Positions 25,040 to 33,350 of a stretch of 64,000 nucleotides of DNA are shown here, piece by piece. The notes under the pieces were generated by a model. It was not told the origin of the DNA. It saw only the letters and a program-made list of their open reading frames with translations, and ran no database searches. Both the position numbers and the translations under genes were made by a program. The stretch comes from JACKJK01 sp046159835 (GTDB lineage: Bacteria; Pseudomonadota; Alphaproteobacteria; Rhizobiales; Tepidamorphaceae), in contig NZ_JBJXCY010000001.1 of assembly GCF_046159835.1 (NCBI RefSeq), positions 1 to 64,000 on the forward strand, given 5' to 3'. Position 1 is the stretch's first letter, and each line of letters starts with the position of its first letter.

Positions 25040-25807
25040 TTGAATACGATGTACGCTGAAGCAGAACGCGATGCGGAAACGCTGCCGGTGATGACGGCCA
25101 ACACGGCCACGCCGCTGATTCTCGTCGTTGAAGACAACGACGTGACCAGGGACCTGCTGTCGATGCTGTTGAAACGGCGCGGCTACCGGGTCGAGACCGC
25201 CAGCACCGGCGCTGCCGGCCTCAAGAAGCTGCAGGACAACGACTACGCGGCCTGCCTGATCGACTACCACCTGCCCAACATGGACGGGATTTCGGTCGTC
25301 AAGCACATCCGCGCGAGCGCCAGACCCGGCCGCCAGCTGCCGCGTTTCATCGGCATGACGACCGATATCGAGGGGCTGCTGTCCGACCCGCGCAATTGCG
25401 AGACGCTGGACCTGGTGTTCTCCAAGCCGATCGTCGCGACCGAAGTCTACACCGCGATCGAGACCAGCGATCCCCACGTGCGCAGCATCGCGGAAGCCGT
25501 CAAGCGGCTGGAAGAGGTCGCGCATGATCCCGACGCCCCCAAGCGTGTTGACCACGACGAACACGGCGTCATGTATGACCGCCGCCGGGCCGAGCGGAAG
25601 ATCACCTCCATCAGTGGTGCCTCACTCGTGACCGACGCCGGAAGCGTGGGCGAATGCTACGTCCAGAACATGTCGATCTTCGGCGCGTCCATCACCACCG
25701 ACGTGCCCCTCAAGCACAACGAGACCCTGACGGTCGGCAGGTCGCACGCGCGCGTGGTGCGGGTCGGTCGAAACAAGGAATTCGGGCTCGAGTTCACCGG
25801 CAACTGA
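25040..25807 (+). CDS. Response regulator REC-PilZ
   Basis: A 255-residue cytoplasmic protein. Residues ~26-145 form a receiver domain with acidic pair ED(31-32), phospho-acceptor Asp75 (CLIDYHLP), the Thr/Ser position in GMTTD and the invariant Lys in SKP. Residues ~178-253 form a PilZ domain with both c-di-GMP motifs intact: R182-xxx-R186 and N210-x-S212-xx-G215. It should therefore respond both to phosphorylation and to c-di-GMP. The TTG at 25040 has GGGGAG at ideal distance; the ATG at 25049 is an alternative. It begins the signalling and polysaccharide block and is separated from the next gene by a 336-base regulatory-looking gap. Confidence 0.88.
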   Translation: MNTMYAEAERDAETLPVMTANTATPLILVVEDNDVTRDLLSMLLKRRGYRVETASTGAAGLKKLQDNDYAACLIDYHLPNMDGISVVKHIRASARPGRQLPRFIGMTTDIEGLLSDPRNCETLDLVFSKPIVATEVYTAIETSDPHVRSIAEAVKRLEEVAHDPDAPKRVDHDEHGVMYDRRRAERKITSISGASLVTDAGSVGECYVQNMSIFGASITTDVPLKHNETLTVGRSHARVVRVGRNKEFGLEFTGN

Positions 25808-25998
25808 TCCACGCCCCGTGACGGACCCTTGCGTTGGAGCCTGACGACGCCGGACGTCGGAAGCGTACGCCCGCATCTGCCAACCGGACCGTCGCCAATT
25901 GTTAACGATCGGCGGCAGTTTTCCCGGCAAACAAATGCGCCCCAAAACGCCGCAAAAGCCGAAAAAACGGGCCGAATAGGCGATATTTAAGAGAATAA

Positions 25999-26040
25999 CG
26001 CGGGATTTCGATTAAAATACCAGAAAATCGCGTGATTTCG
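25999..26040 (+). repeat. Two 12-bp direct repeats, 30-bp period
   Basis: CGCGGGATTTCG at 25999-26010 and CGCGTGATTTCG at 26029-26040 differ at one base. A spacing of 30 bases is close to three helical turns, placing both on the same face of the DNA. This is what tandem operator sites for a dimeric regulator look like. They lie ~105-145 bases before the REC-TackOD1 start. Confidence 0.5.
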
Positions 26041-26057
26041 CTCGCTTTCCAGGCGTT

Positions 26058-26073
26058 GGGCGCGATTGCGCCC
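26058..26073. repeat. Perfect inverted repeat before the TackOD1 gene
   Basis: GGGCGC (26058-26063), loop GATT, GCGCCC (26068-26073). It has no T tract in the reading direction, so it may act as an operator or an mRNA leader hairpin and not as a terminator. Confidence 0.4.
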
Positions 26074-26143
26074 GAGTTCTCCGATCAACCGGTAGTTAAA
26101 GGGGGCAAGCCCATCTTCGATTGAAGAGCCAACAGGGTGCCAA

Positions 26144-28018
26144 ATGTTCAAAGCCGAAGAATTGCACGACCCGGAATACGCCGATGACAACGCATCCGTT
26201 TCGCATGCGCCACCGGCGGAATCCGTATTGGGAGAGGTCGAGTACCTTCCAGGCGGTCAGCGCGTTCTCGTGGCCGAGGACAACGCCGTCACCAATGACC
26301 TGCTCCGCATCCTGCTGGCTCAGCGCGGACACGTAGTCGACATCGTGCAGGATGGACGCGCGGCCCTGAAGGCGCTGCAGGAAAACGAGTACGACGTTGT
26401 CCTGCTCGATTTCCATCTGCCCGAACTCGACGGCATCGAGGTTGCCCGCCGATTCCGTGCGGAACTCGACGGGCCGGACGCGCCGCGCCTGGTTGCCATC
26501 ACCGCCGACATGAAGGGCCTGCTCGGCCACGAAGGCAACTGCGAGACCTTCGACACGGTGGTGCCCAAGCCGCTGAACCTCGACAATGTCTGCAAGGTGG
26601 TCGAAGGCGAACTGATCCTGCCCGGTGATGCGCGCCCGCTGCCATCCGCCCGGCCGGCGCAGCCCGCTGCCGCCGCCGCGGCGGTCCCGGCAGAAACCGA
26701 ATCCAGGAGCGTCGCGCGATATGACGGCGGTCTCGCCCAGCAGGGCTTTCGCCTGTTTCGCTGGCCAGACGACCTCGAACTGATCGAGACCGGCGGCACG
26801 ACGGGCAGCGAACTGGACCTCGAACGATTTGACGCGGTGCTCGTGTGCGAGCGCGCGACCGTCTCCGACCTGTCCTTCCTGTGGGCCGGTCACGACTTGC
26901 ATCTGCTCCCCGTCATCGACCTGTCGGGCACGCTTGGCCCGCGCGCCGACCTTGATGCCTCCAAGCTCGGCATCACGGACACGGCGGCCGTCGAGCGACT
27001 GGTGCTGGCATTCAACAATCGCCGCCGGAGCCTGAGCCGCGACTTCCGCAAGTCCGACAAGATGGCCGACAAGCTGCTTGGCCGCGTTCGCGTCAGCGGA
27101 TCGGACCTCAAGCCGCACTACTGGCCCGAGGACCCGACGCTGGTTGCCTACAACGTCGCGCTGCCCAGCGCCGACGTGCAGCGCGAGGCCGATGCGCTGG
27201 TCACCGGCGGGCTGCTGAAATCCGAGTTCTTCGAGCGCGTTCACCAGTGCGACCGCTGCAAGTCCTCCCGCCTGCACGTGCGCGAGGAATGCCGCCATTG
27301 CGGCAGCGCAAATCTGCACGAGGAGAGCTATCTCCACCACTTCGTCTGTGCGTTCCAAGCGCCCGAGTCGCAGTTCCGCGAGGACAACGACCTAGTCTGC
27401 CCCAAGTGCCGGCGCGAGCTGACACATTTCAGCATCGACTATGATCGTCCCGGTTCGATGGTGTGTTGCGGCTCCTGCGGCCATTCCGCCGCCGATCCGG
27501 AAGTCGGGTTCGTCTGCCTCGACTGCCACGCCCATCACAAGGGCGAGGCTGTGAAGCACAAGGATGTCCATTCCTATGCTTTGAGCGAGCAGGGCACCGC
27601 TGTCCTCAAGAACGGGCGCGCGATCATGGGCGACACGTCCGCCGTGACGCGCATGTCCGAACTGCCGCTCGCCCTTGCGGTCGCGCTCAATGGCGCACTG
27701 AAGCGGCACGCCGCGGAGGCAATCGATTTCGCGCTGGCCGAGATCACTTACGCCAACGCGCACGAGATCGAGCAGGCGGACGGCCCGCGCCAGTTGCGCA
27801 ACACGCGCGAGAACATCATGGACAGCCTGCGCGCGGCCCTTGGCAACAGCGAGTGCGTTCATCGCGGCGGCCACGCCGACTACGTGCTGGTGGAAGGGGC
27901 GAATGCCGCGGTCACCCGTCGCGGGCTGGAAGTCGCAATTGCAGAGGCGGTCGAACTGCTCGCCCGCGATCCCGGCTGCACCCTGCGCGTCTTTGGCGCA
28001 AGCGAGCTTGCCGCATGA
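26144..28018 (+). CDS. REC-TackOD1 zinc-ribbon protein with degenerate GGDEF-like tail
   Basis: A 624-residue cytoplasmic protein. Residues ~38-155: receiver domain with Asp89 (VVLLDFHLP) and Lys in PKPL. Residues ~200-300: a Rossmann-like segment. Residues ~320-490: the TackOD1 module with cysteines at 369/372, 383/386, 402, 419/422, 441/442/445 and 458/461, arranged as several CxxC knuckles, plus SYLHHFVC. Residues ~505-624 align by pattern with a GGDEF domain (AIDFALAEI; SLRAALGNSECVH), but the signature is GGHADY at 575-580, so cyclase activity should be absent. TackOD1 was described as a putative output domain in archaeal signalling. The stop overlaps the GT2 start (ATGA). Confidence 0.82.
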   Translation: MFKAEELHDPEYADDNASVSHAPPAESVLGEVEYLPGGQRVLVAEDNAVTNDLLRILLAQRGHVVDIVQDGRAALKALQENEYDVVLLDFHLPELDGIEVARRFRAELDGPDAPRLVAITADMKGLLGHEGNCETFDTVVPKPLNLDNVCKVVEGELILPGDARPLPSARPAQPAAAAAAVPAETESRSVARYDGGLAQQGFRLFRWPDDLELIETGGTTGSELDLERFDAVLVCERATVSDLSFLWAGHDLHLLPVIDLSGTLGPRADLDASKLGITDTAAVERLVLAFNNRRRSLSRDFRKSDKMADKLLGRVRVSGSDLKPHYWPEDPTLVAYNVALPSADVQREADALVTGGLLKSEFFERVHQCDRCKSSRLHVREECRHCGSANLHEESYLHHFVCAFQAPESQFREDNDLVCPKCRRELTHFSIDYDRPGSMVCCGSCGHSAADPEVGFVCLDCHAHHKGEAVKHKDVHSYALSEQGTAVLKNGRAIMGDTSAVTRMSELPLALAVALNGALKRHAAEAIDFALAEITYANAHEIEQADGPRQLRNTRENIMDSLRAALGNSECVHRGGHADYVLVEGANAAVTRRGLEVAIAEAVELLARDPGCTLRVFGASELAA

Positions 28019-29277
28019 CCGGGCCTGTCGCAGATGGCCTGAACTATCTCACCTCGCAGAGCGGCGCGAGCCTGCTGGCCCTGCTGTGGTTCACCGCAAT
28101 CTTCGAGATCCCGCGCTACACGATCTCTGCCATTGCGGCGATCCTCAACATGGTCTTCAACCGCGAAAAGCCGACCGGACCCATCGGCACGGTCAGCGTC
28201 GTCATTGCCGGTCACAACGAGGAAAACTCCATCGAGCGCGTCGTCCGCGCGATCCGCGAGCAGACGCGCGCGCCCGACGAGATCATCGTCGTCAGCGATG
28301 GCTCCGGCGACAAGATGATGGAGCGGATGCAGGCGCTGCTGGCCGCCGGTCTCATCCACGGCTACCACGGCACCGACCTGCGCGCGGGCAAGGCGGCGGC
28401 GACCAACCTGTCGCTGCGCTACGCAACCGGCGATGTCGTGGTCAACATCGACAGTGACTGCACCTTCGACCGCCACGCGCTGGAAAACATCGTCGCGCCC
28501 CTGGCCGACCCGTCGGTCGGCGCGGTGTCGGGCAACATCTCGGTCCGCAATGCCCATGTCGGCCTGCTGACGATGATGCAGTCCATCGAGTATCTCATCG
28601 GCCTGTCGCTTGAAAAACACGCCGCTGACTTCCGCGAGCAGGTGGTTTGCGCGTCCGGCGCGTTCGCCGCCTTCCGCGCAACCGCGCTGGACCAGATCCA
28701 GGGGCTGGATGTGGGCGGCGGCGAAGACCTCGACGTGACGTTGCGGCTGCGCAAGGCCGGGTGGCGCATCCGCTTCGCCCACGATGCGGTGAGCTATACG
28801 GAGGTGCCCGAAACCTGGCGCGCCCTCGTCAACCAGCGCCTGCGCTGGGACCGGGACGCTTTGCGCCTGCGCTTTCGCAAGCACCTGCGCGTGCTGTCGC
28901 CGTTCTCGCCGGACTTCCGGTGGAGCGAATTGCTTCCGGCGCTGGACTACCTGGTCTTCCAGCTTGCCGCCGCCTGCATGCTGCCGTTCTACGTCATCTG
29001 GCTGGTGATGTCCTATGCCGACCTGTCGCTGCCGATCCTGATGGCCGCGACCTTCGCGCTGTTCTTCCTCGACCTGTTCGCCTTCTGCATGGCCGCGCTC
29101 GCCTACCCGAAGCTGTCGTCGCCCGTCCAGCTTCTCTACCTGCCGGGCCTTGCGCTGTTCTACGGCACCGCGCTGCGCATCGTGCGGCTCTACGCCTACG
29201 TGCAGGAACTCGTCGTCAACGCCTCTGTCTTCGATGAATACGTGCCGGCGAAAGTCCGGCTGATGCGGAAGTGGTAG
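28015..29277 (+). CDS. Membrane GT2 polysaccharide synthase (Alg8/NodC-like)
   Basis: A 420-residue family-2 glycosyltransferase. One N-terminal membrane helix leads into a GT-A domain: VSVVIAGHNEENSIERVV, VVSDGSGD, the DxD equivalent VNIDSDCTF, GEDLDVTLR with the catalytic base, and QRLRW. Three or four C-terminal membrane helices follow (~305-400). This is the architecture of processive synthases that polymerise and extrude a chain, as in Alg8 (alginate), NodC or HasA. Its start overlaps the TackOD1 gene, linking synthase and regulator in translation. The sugar polymer cannot be predicted. Confidence 0.9.
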   Translation: MTGPVADGLNYLTSQSGASLLALLWFTAIFEIPRYTISAIAAILNMVFNREKPTGPIGTVSVVIAGHNEENSIERVVRAIREQTRAPDEIIVVSDGSGDKMMERMQALLAAGLIHGYHGTDLRAGKAAATNLSLRYATGDVVVNIDSDCTFDRHALENIVAPLADPSVGAVSGNISVRNAHVGLLTMMQSIEYLIGLSLEKHAADFREQVVCASGAFAAFRATALDQIQGLDVGGGEDLDVTLRLRKAGWRIRFAHDAVSYTEVPETWRALVNQRLRWDRDALRLRFRKHLRVLSPFSPDFRWSELLPALDYLVFQLAAACMLPFYVIWLVMSYADLSLPILMAATFALFFLDLFAFCMAALAYPKLSSPVQLLYLPGLALFYGTALRIVRLYAYVQELVVNASVFDEYVPAKVRLMRKW

Positions 29278-29279
29278 CC

Positions 29280-30329
29280 ATGAAAACACTGCGCAAACGG
29301 CCAAGAGCCGACAATCTCGTCAACCAGCAGCGGCGCACCACCAACCGCACCGGCCGCATCATCTACGGCACGCTGCTGACGCTGATGGCGTTGGCCGTGC
29401 TTGACTATGTCGTGGGCGACTACGTGTTCCTGCGCGCCGACGGCCTCGTCGTGCGCGACCGCTCGACCATTGCGACGACCTACCTCGCGCGCATTGACAC
29501 GGTGAATGTCGGAAAGGGCGAGGCGGTGGAGGCTGGCGCACCGCTGCTGCAGCTCCAGTCCACCCATATCCTGGAGCAGCTCGCCGACCTCTCCGCGCGC
29601 CGCGCGGTGCTGTCGACACAGGCGGCCCAGTTCGCCATTCGCGCTGCCACGGTGACCCAGTTGCTGCCGCTTGCCGAGCGCCGCGAACAGGAAGCGACGA
29701 AAATGCTCGCGAAGTTCGACGACCTGTCGAACCAGAAGCTCATCACCTCGGCCCGGCGCGAGGAGGCAATGCGCTCCAGCTTCGATGCTCGGCAGGACTA
29801 CGTGAAGCTGTCGGCGGAAGCGAACACGCTCGCCTCCGAACTGACGACGCTGGAGCAGGCGCGCTCGACGGCGGAATCCGCGTTCAACGATCTCGCCGCC
29901 CATTATGCGGGCGGTGTTGTCCGCGCGCCGGTCTCCGGCACCGTCGGCACGTCCATTCCGAGCAGTGGCGAGGTCTACCGCCCCGGCGAACAGATCCTCT
30001 CCATCTATCACGGCAGCCCCTACGTCCTGGCCTACCTGCCGCGCAGCTACCTCTTCTCCATCGACGTCGGCATGTCGGTTCGCGTCAGCGACGGCCAGCG
30101 CGACACCACCGGTGTCGTCAGCCAGATTTTGCCCGTTACGGAAGCTTTGCCGGAGGAATTCCAGAACACCTTCAAGCCGCGGGACCGCAGCCAGATCGCT
30201 TACATCAAATTCGATGAAAATCTGTCGTTTCCCTATCATCAGAAGGTGAGGATAAGCAGAACGAATGCCTTTTCCACGATTTCGCGCTGGGGCAAACACC
30301 TCAACCCGCTGAGCTACATCAAGAACTGA
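29280..30329 (+). CDS. HlyD/Alg44-like membrane-fusion protein
   Basis: A 349-residue protein with one N-terminal membrane helix (IIYGTLLTLMALAVLDYVVG), a lipoyl-like half (TVNVGKGEAVEAGAPLLQLQ), a long coiled-coil hairpin (~100-205), and the second lipoyl half (GVVRAPVSGTVGTSIPSSGE). A beta-barrel segment follows. It is short for an RND adaptor but fits the periplasmic part of Alg44. Alg44 itself has a cytoplasmic PilZ domain before the helix; here the N-terminal 25 residues are only basic, and PilZ is found on the separate response regulator. It starts 2 bases after the synthase stop, so the two probably form one synthesis and export unit. Confidence 0.85.
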   Translation: MKTLRKRPRADNLVNQQRRTTNRTGRIIYGTLLTLMALAVLDYVVGDYVFLRADGLVVRDRSTIATTYLARIDTVNVGKGEAVEAGAPLLQLQSTHILEQLADLSARRAVLSTQAAQFAIRAATVTQLLPLAERREQEATKMLAKFDDLSNQKLITSARREEAMRSSFDARQDYVKLSAEANTLASELTTLEQARSTAESAFNDLAAHYAGGVVRAPVSGTVGTSIPSSGEVYRPGEQILSIYHGSPYVLAYLPRSYLFSIDVGMSVRVSDGQRDTTGVVSQILPVTEALPEEFQNTFKPRDRSQIAYIKFDENLSFPYHQKVRISRTNAFSTISRWGKHLNPLSYIKN

Positions 30330-30346
30330 CAGCTGGACACCAGGCC

Positions 30347-30745
30347 ATGAAGCAACTTGAGAAGATAACCTATGTCGAGGACGACCGTGACATCCGCGCG
30401 CTCGCTGAAATCGTCCTCAGCGACATCGCGGGGTTCACCGTTCACGTTTGCGAATCTGGCGAGATGGCGGTGGCCGGCGCAGCCGATTTCGGTCCGGACA
30501 TGATCATTCTCGATGTGATGATGCCGGGCATGGACGGGCTGGAGACGTTCCGAAGGCTGCGCGAATTCGACAGCCTGAAACACACGCCGGTCGTCTTCAT
30601 GACGGCCAAGGCGCAGACGCAGGAAGTCGAACAGTATCTCGGCATGGGCGCGGTGGACGTGATCGTGAAACCGTTCGACCCGTCGACCCTGCCGGACCGC
30701 ATCAACGGCATCTGGAATTCACTGAAGAGCGAGGCCGCGGAATGA
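30347..30745 (+). CDS. Stand-alone receiver (CheY-like) protein
   Basis: A 132-residue single-domain response regulator. Acidic residues ED at ~11-12 (YVEDDRD), phospho-acceptor Asp56 in MIILDVMMPGMDG, Thr in FMTAKAQ and Lys in VKPFD complete the site. There is no output domain, so it probably works as an intermediate in a phosphorelay. Its stop overlaps the Hpt gene start by 4 bases. It also starts only 17 bases after the membrane-fusion gene, which ties signalling and polysaccharide genes together. Confidence 0.92.
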   Translation: MKQLEKITYVEDDRDIRALAEIVLSDIAGFTVHVCESGEMAVAGAADFGPDMIILDVMMPGMDGLETFRRLREFDSLKHTPVVFMTAKAQTQEVEQYLGMGAVDVIVKPFDPSTLPDRINGIWNSLKSEAAE

Positions 30746-31101
30746 CCAATCCGCTTCATCCCCTGATCGAGCGCCACTGTGAGTGGCTGTCCGAAACCGT
30801 CGGCGAAATCCGGCTGCTGGTTGCCAACCTGAACACCGACAGGCAGGTGGCGCGCCGCGCCTATGAACTGACCCACGAGATCACCGGGTCCAGCGGCACG
30901 ATGGGCTTTGCGCAAGTCAGCGCGGCGGCCGCGGTGCTGGAAGAAAAGCTGAAGCCGATGTCGGCACAGCCCGCACCCTATCCGCCCTTCGACCTGCTGC
31001 ACGTCCAGTCGCTCTACAACGACCTCGCAACCGCCAGTCATGGCGTCGAGCCGCGTCACTCATCGCTGTTCAACGTCGATCTCGCGGCCATGGCCCGATA
31101 G
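30742..31101 (+). CDS. Stand-alone Hpt phosphotransfer protein
   Basis: A 119-residue helical protein with the Hpt signature at 41-52: the phospho-acceptor His45 in LTHEITGSSGTMGF, matching the usual HxLKGSxxxxG pattern. The final ~25 residues are not part of the bundle. With a CHASE kinase lacking a receiver, a stand-alone receiver and two receiver outputs in the same block, it supplies the shuttle for a His-Asp-His-Asp relay. ATG at 30742 overlaps the receiver gene, and the kinase starts 29 bases downstream. Confidence 0.85.
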   Translation: MTNPLHPLIERHCEWLSETVGEIRLLVANLNTDRQVARRAYELTHEITGSSGTMGFAQVSAAAAVLEEKLKPMSAQPAPYPPFDLLHVQSLYNDLATASHGVEPRHSSLFNVDLAAMAR

Positions 31102-31130
31102 GCCTCACCAGAAGCGAATCCGGAAAAGCC

Positions 31131-33341
31131 ATGCCTGACTCCGCAAACAATGACACGCGCGAACACGCGGGCTGGCTTGCCCGGATCGCCGATGCGCTCA
31201 ATCCGAACCACCACCCCACGTCGGCCTGGGTCGTCTTCGCGATTTCGCTGATGATCACGGCCGGGGCCTGGATGGTTGCCGAGGACTTCGTGCAGCGCAG
31301 CGCCGAGCAGCGCTTCGCTTTCGAGACCGAAGACATCCGGACCGCCATCTTCAAGCGGCTGCAGGACCAGGAAGAGGCGCTGATTGCCGGCGTGGGCCTG
31401 TTCGCGGCCAGCCAGACCGTCACGCGCGCCGACTGGCGGCAATTCGTGAAGGCGCTTAACGTCGACAAGTATTACACGGGGCTTCAGGGCTTCGGCTTCA
31501 GCCGGGTGATCCAGCCGGATGAACTCGCGGACCACGAGAAAGCCGTGCGTGGCGAGGGCTTCCCGATGTACGAGGTTCGCCCGAAGGGCGAGCGCGACGT
31601 CTACACCTCCATCGAGTTCATCGAGCCTTTCGACTGGCGCAACAGGCGCGCCTTCGGCTTCGACATGTTCTCCGAACCCTCCCGCCGCGCTGCCATGGAG
31701 CGCGCGCGCGACACGGGCGAGGCCGCCGTCACCTCCGCCGTCACACTGGTTCAGGAAACCGACGAAAACGTCCAGCTCGGCTTCCTGATGTACTTGCCCG
31801 TCTACAAGCGGTTCAGACCGCTGACCACGGTCGAGGAGCGCCGGGCCGCGCTTCTGGGCTATGTCTACAGCCCGTTCCGCATGAACGACCTGATGAGCGG
31901 AATCCTCGGTGCCGGCAACGCCAGCATCGACTTCGATATCTACGACGGCACGTCGACGGAGGGTGGATTGCAGCTCTACTCGACGGACTCCATCTCCGAG
32001 CCTGATGGCGGCGAATCGCAGTTTCAGCGCACGCTGTCGTTTGCGGCCGGCGGTCACGACTGGACACTGAGCTTCCACGCGCATCCGGGTTACCTGTCCA
32101 TGGCTGAAGAGGCGCAGCCGATGGTGATTGCCGCCGGCGGCCTCCTCATCGACGTGCTGGTCTTCGTCGTCATCTCGACCCTGGGACGGCGCCACGCGCG
32201 CGAGTTTTCGCGCGCCAACAGGATGACGGCATCCTTCCGCAACCAGGCGGCGCGTACGCGCGCCATTGTCGAGACGGCGCAGGAAGGCATCGTGACGCTC
32301 AATTCGCGCGGGCTGATCGACACGCTGAACCCGGCTGCCCTGTCCATCTTCGGCTATCCCGAGGATGAAATCGTCGGCATGACGGTGGGCCGGCTTCTGA
32401 CGCCGCGATCGCGCAACCGGCGGGAAGGCCGGTTGATTACCGCGATCACGACCAGGGATACCGACGCCAGGATCACTTGCGCCCATGTGGAAGGCGTGCG
32501 GGCTGACGGGTCGGTTTTCCCGATGGAGATCAGTATTTCGTCGATGGAAGTGGGTGGCGAACGTCTGTTCACCGCCGTGCTGCGAGACGTCACCGAGCGC
32601 AAGAAGGTCGAGAAGCTGAAGAACGAGTTCATTGCGGTCGTGAGCCACGAGTTGCGAACTCCGCTGACCTCGCTCAACGGTTCGCTGTCGCTCATCAACA
32701 GCGGGCATTTCGGTGAGTTGCCGGCCAAGGTCAAGATGATGATCGACATGGCGCAGCGCAACGGCAAGCGGCTCGCCGTGCTGGTCGACGATATTCTCGA
32801 TATCGAGAAGATCGAGGCCGGACACATGGAGTTCCGCTTTGAGCGTCTCGAACTGGGCGATGTGATCAGCACCGCCATCGAGGAGTGTTCCGGCTTCGCG
32901 CAGGCGCGTGGCGTGGGCCTCGTCTTCGAGAACTGGGTCAAGGAGGCTTTCGTCGTTGCCGATTCAGCGCGCATGACGCAGGTGCTCAACAACCTGATGT
33001 CAAACGCGCTGAAGTTCTCGCCGCTCGGCTCCGTCGTGACAGTTGCTGCCGAGCGTGTCGGCCACAAGTTCCGTGTCTCGGTGAAGGATGTCGGTTCCGG
33101 CATTCCCAAGCACATGCACGAGCGCATCTTTGAGAAGTTCCGCCAGGCGGATTCCTCCGACGGGCGCCAGCAGGAAGGCACCGGTCTGGGGCTTCCGGTT
33201 GCGCAGCTCATCGCCGAGCATCACGGCAGCCGCATCCACGTCATCTCCGACGTGGGCCAGGGCGCAACGTTCTATTTCGATCTTGCCGAGGCAGATGTCG
33301 CAGCCTTGCAGAACGCTTTGGAGCTTGGACAGGTCGCCTGA
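31131..33341 (+). CDS. CHASE-PAS sensor histidine kinase
   Basis: A 736-residue inner-membrane kinase. A first membrane helix (~31-50) is followed by a periplasmic CHASE domain (~70-310; GLQGFGFSRVIQPDE, FGFDMFSEPSRRAAM), a second helix (~330-350), a PAS domain (~375-490), HisKA with His506 in VVSHELRTPL, and an HATPase domain with N-box NNLMSNALKFSP, DVGSGIP and GTGLGLPVAQLI. There is no fused receiver. CHASE domains bind small extracellular ligands (cytokinin-like adenines, peptides or others); the ligand here is unknown. It is the last gene of the block, ending 9 bases from the convergent dnaE2. Confidence 0.93.
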   Translation: MPDSANNDTREHAGWLARIADALNPNHHPTSAWVVFAISLMITAGAWMVAEDFVQRSAEQRFAFETEDIRTAIFKRLQDQEEALIAGVGLFAASQTVTRADWRQFVKALNVDKYYTGLQGFGFSRVIQPDELADHEKAVRGEGFPMYEVRPKGERDVYTSIEFIEPFDWRNRRAFGFDMFSEPSRRAAMERARDTGEAAVTSAVTLVQETDENVQLGFLMYLPVYKRFRPLTTVEERRAALLGYVYSPFRMNDLMSGILGAGNASIDFDIYDGTSTEGGLQLYSTDSISEPDGGESQFQRTLSFAAGGHDWTLSFHAHPGYLSMAEEAQPMVIAAGGLLIDVLVFVVISTLGRRHAREFSRANRMTASFRNQAARTRAIVETAQEGIVTLNSRGLIDTLNPAALSIFGYPEDEIVGMTVGRLLTPRSRNRREGRLITAITTRDTDARITCAHVEGVRADGSVFPMEISISSMEVGGERLFTAVLRDVTERKKVEKLKNEFIAVVSHELRTPLTSLNGSLSLINSGHFGELPAKVKMMIDMAQRNGKRLAVLVDDILDIEKIEAGHMEFRFERLELGDVISTAIEECSGFAQARGVGLVFENWVKEAFVVADSARMTQVLNNLMSNALKFSPLGSVVTVAAERVGHKFRVSVKDVGSGIPKHMHERIFEKFRQADSSDGRQQEGTGLGLPVAQLIAEHHGSRIHVISDVGQGATFYFDLAEADVAALQNALELGQVA

Positions 33342-33350
33342 GCTTCGCGT

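Larger units (their letters stand above)
25808..26143. promoter_or_regulatory. Leader and promoter region of the TackOD1 operon
   Basis: A 336-base gap inside an otherwise compact block. Its centre (about 25930-26040) is markedly AT-rich for this genome. It contains a pair of 12-base direct repeats and a perfect 6-base-pair hairpin, listed separately. A second promoter serving the downstream genes is likely here. No sigma-54 or EcfG consensus was seen. Confidence 0.5.
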
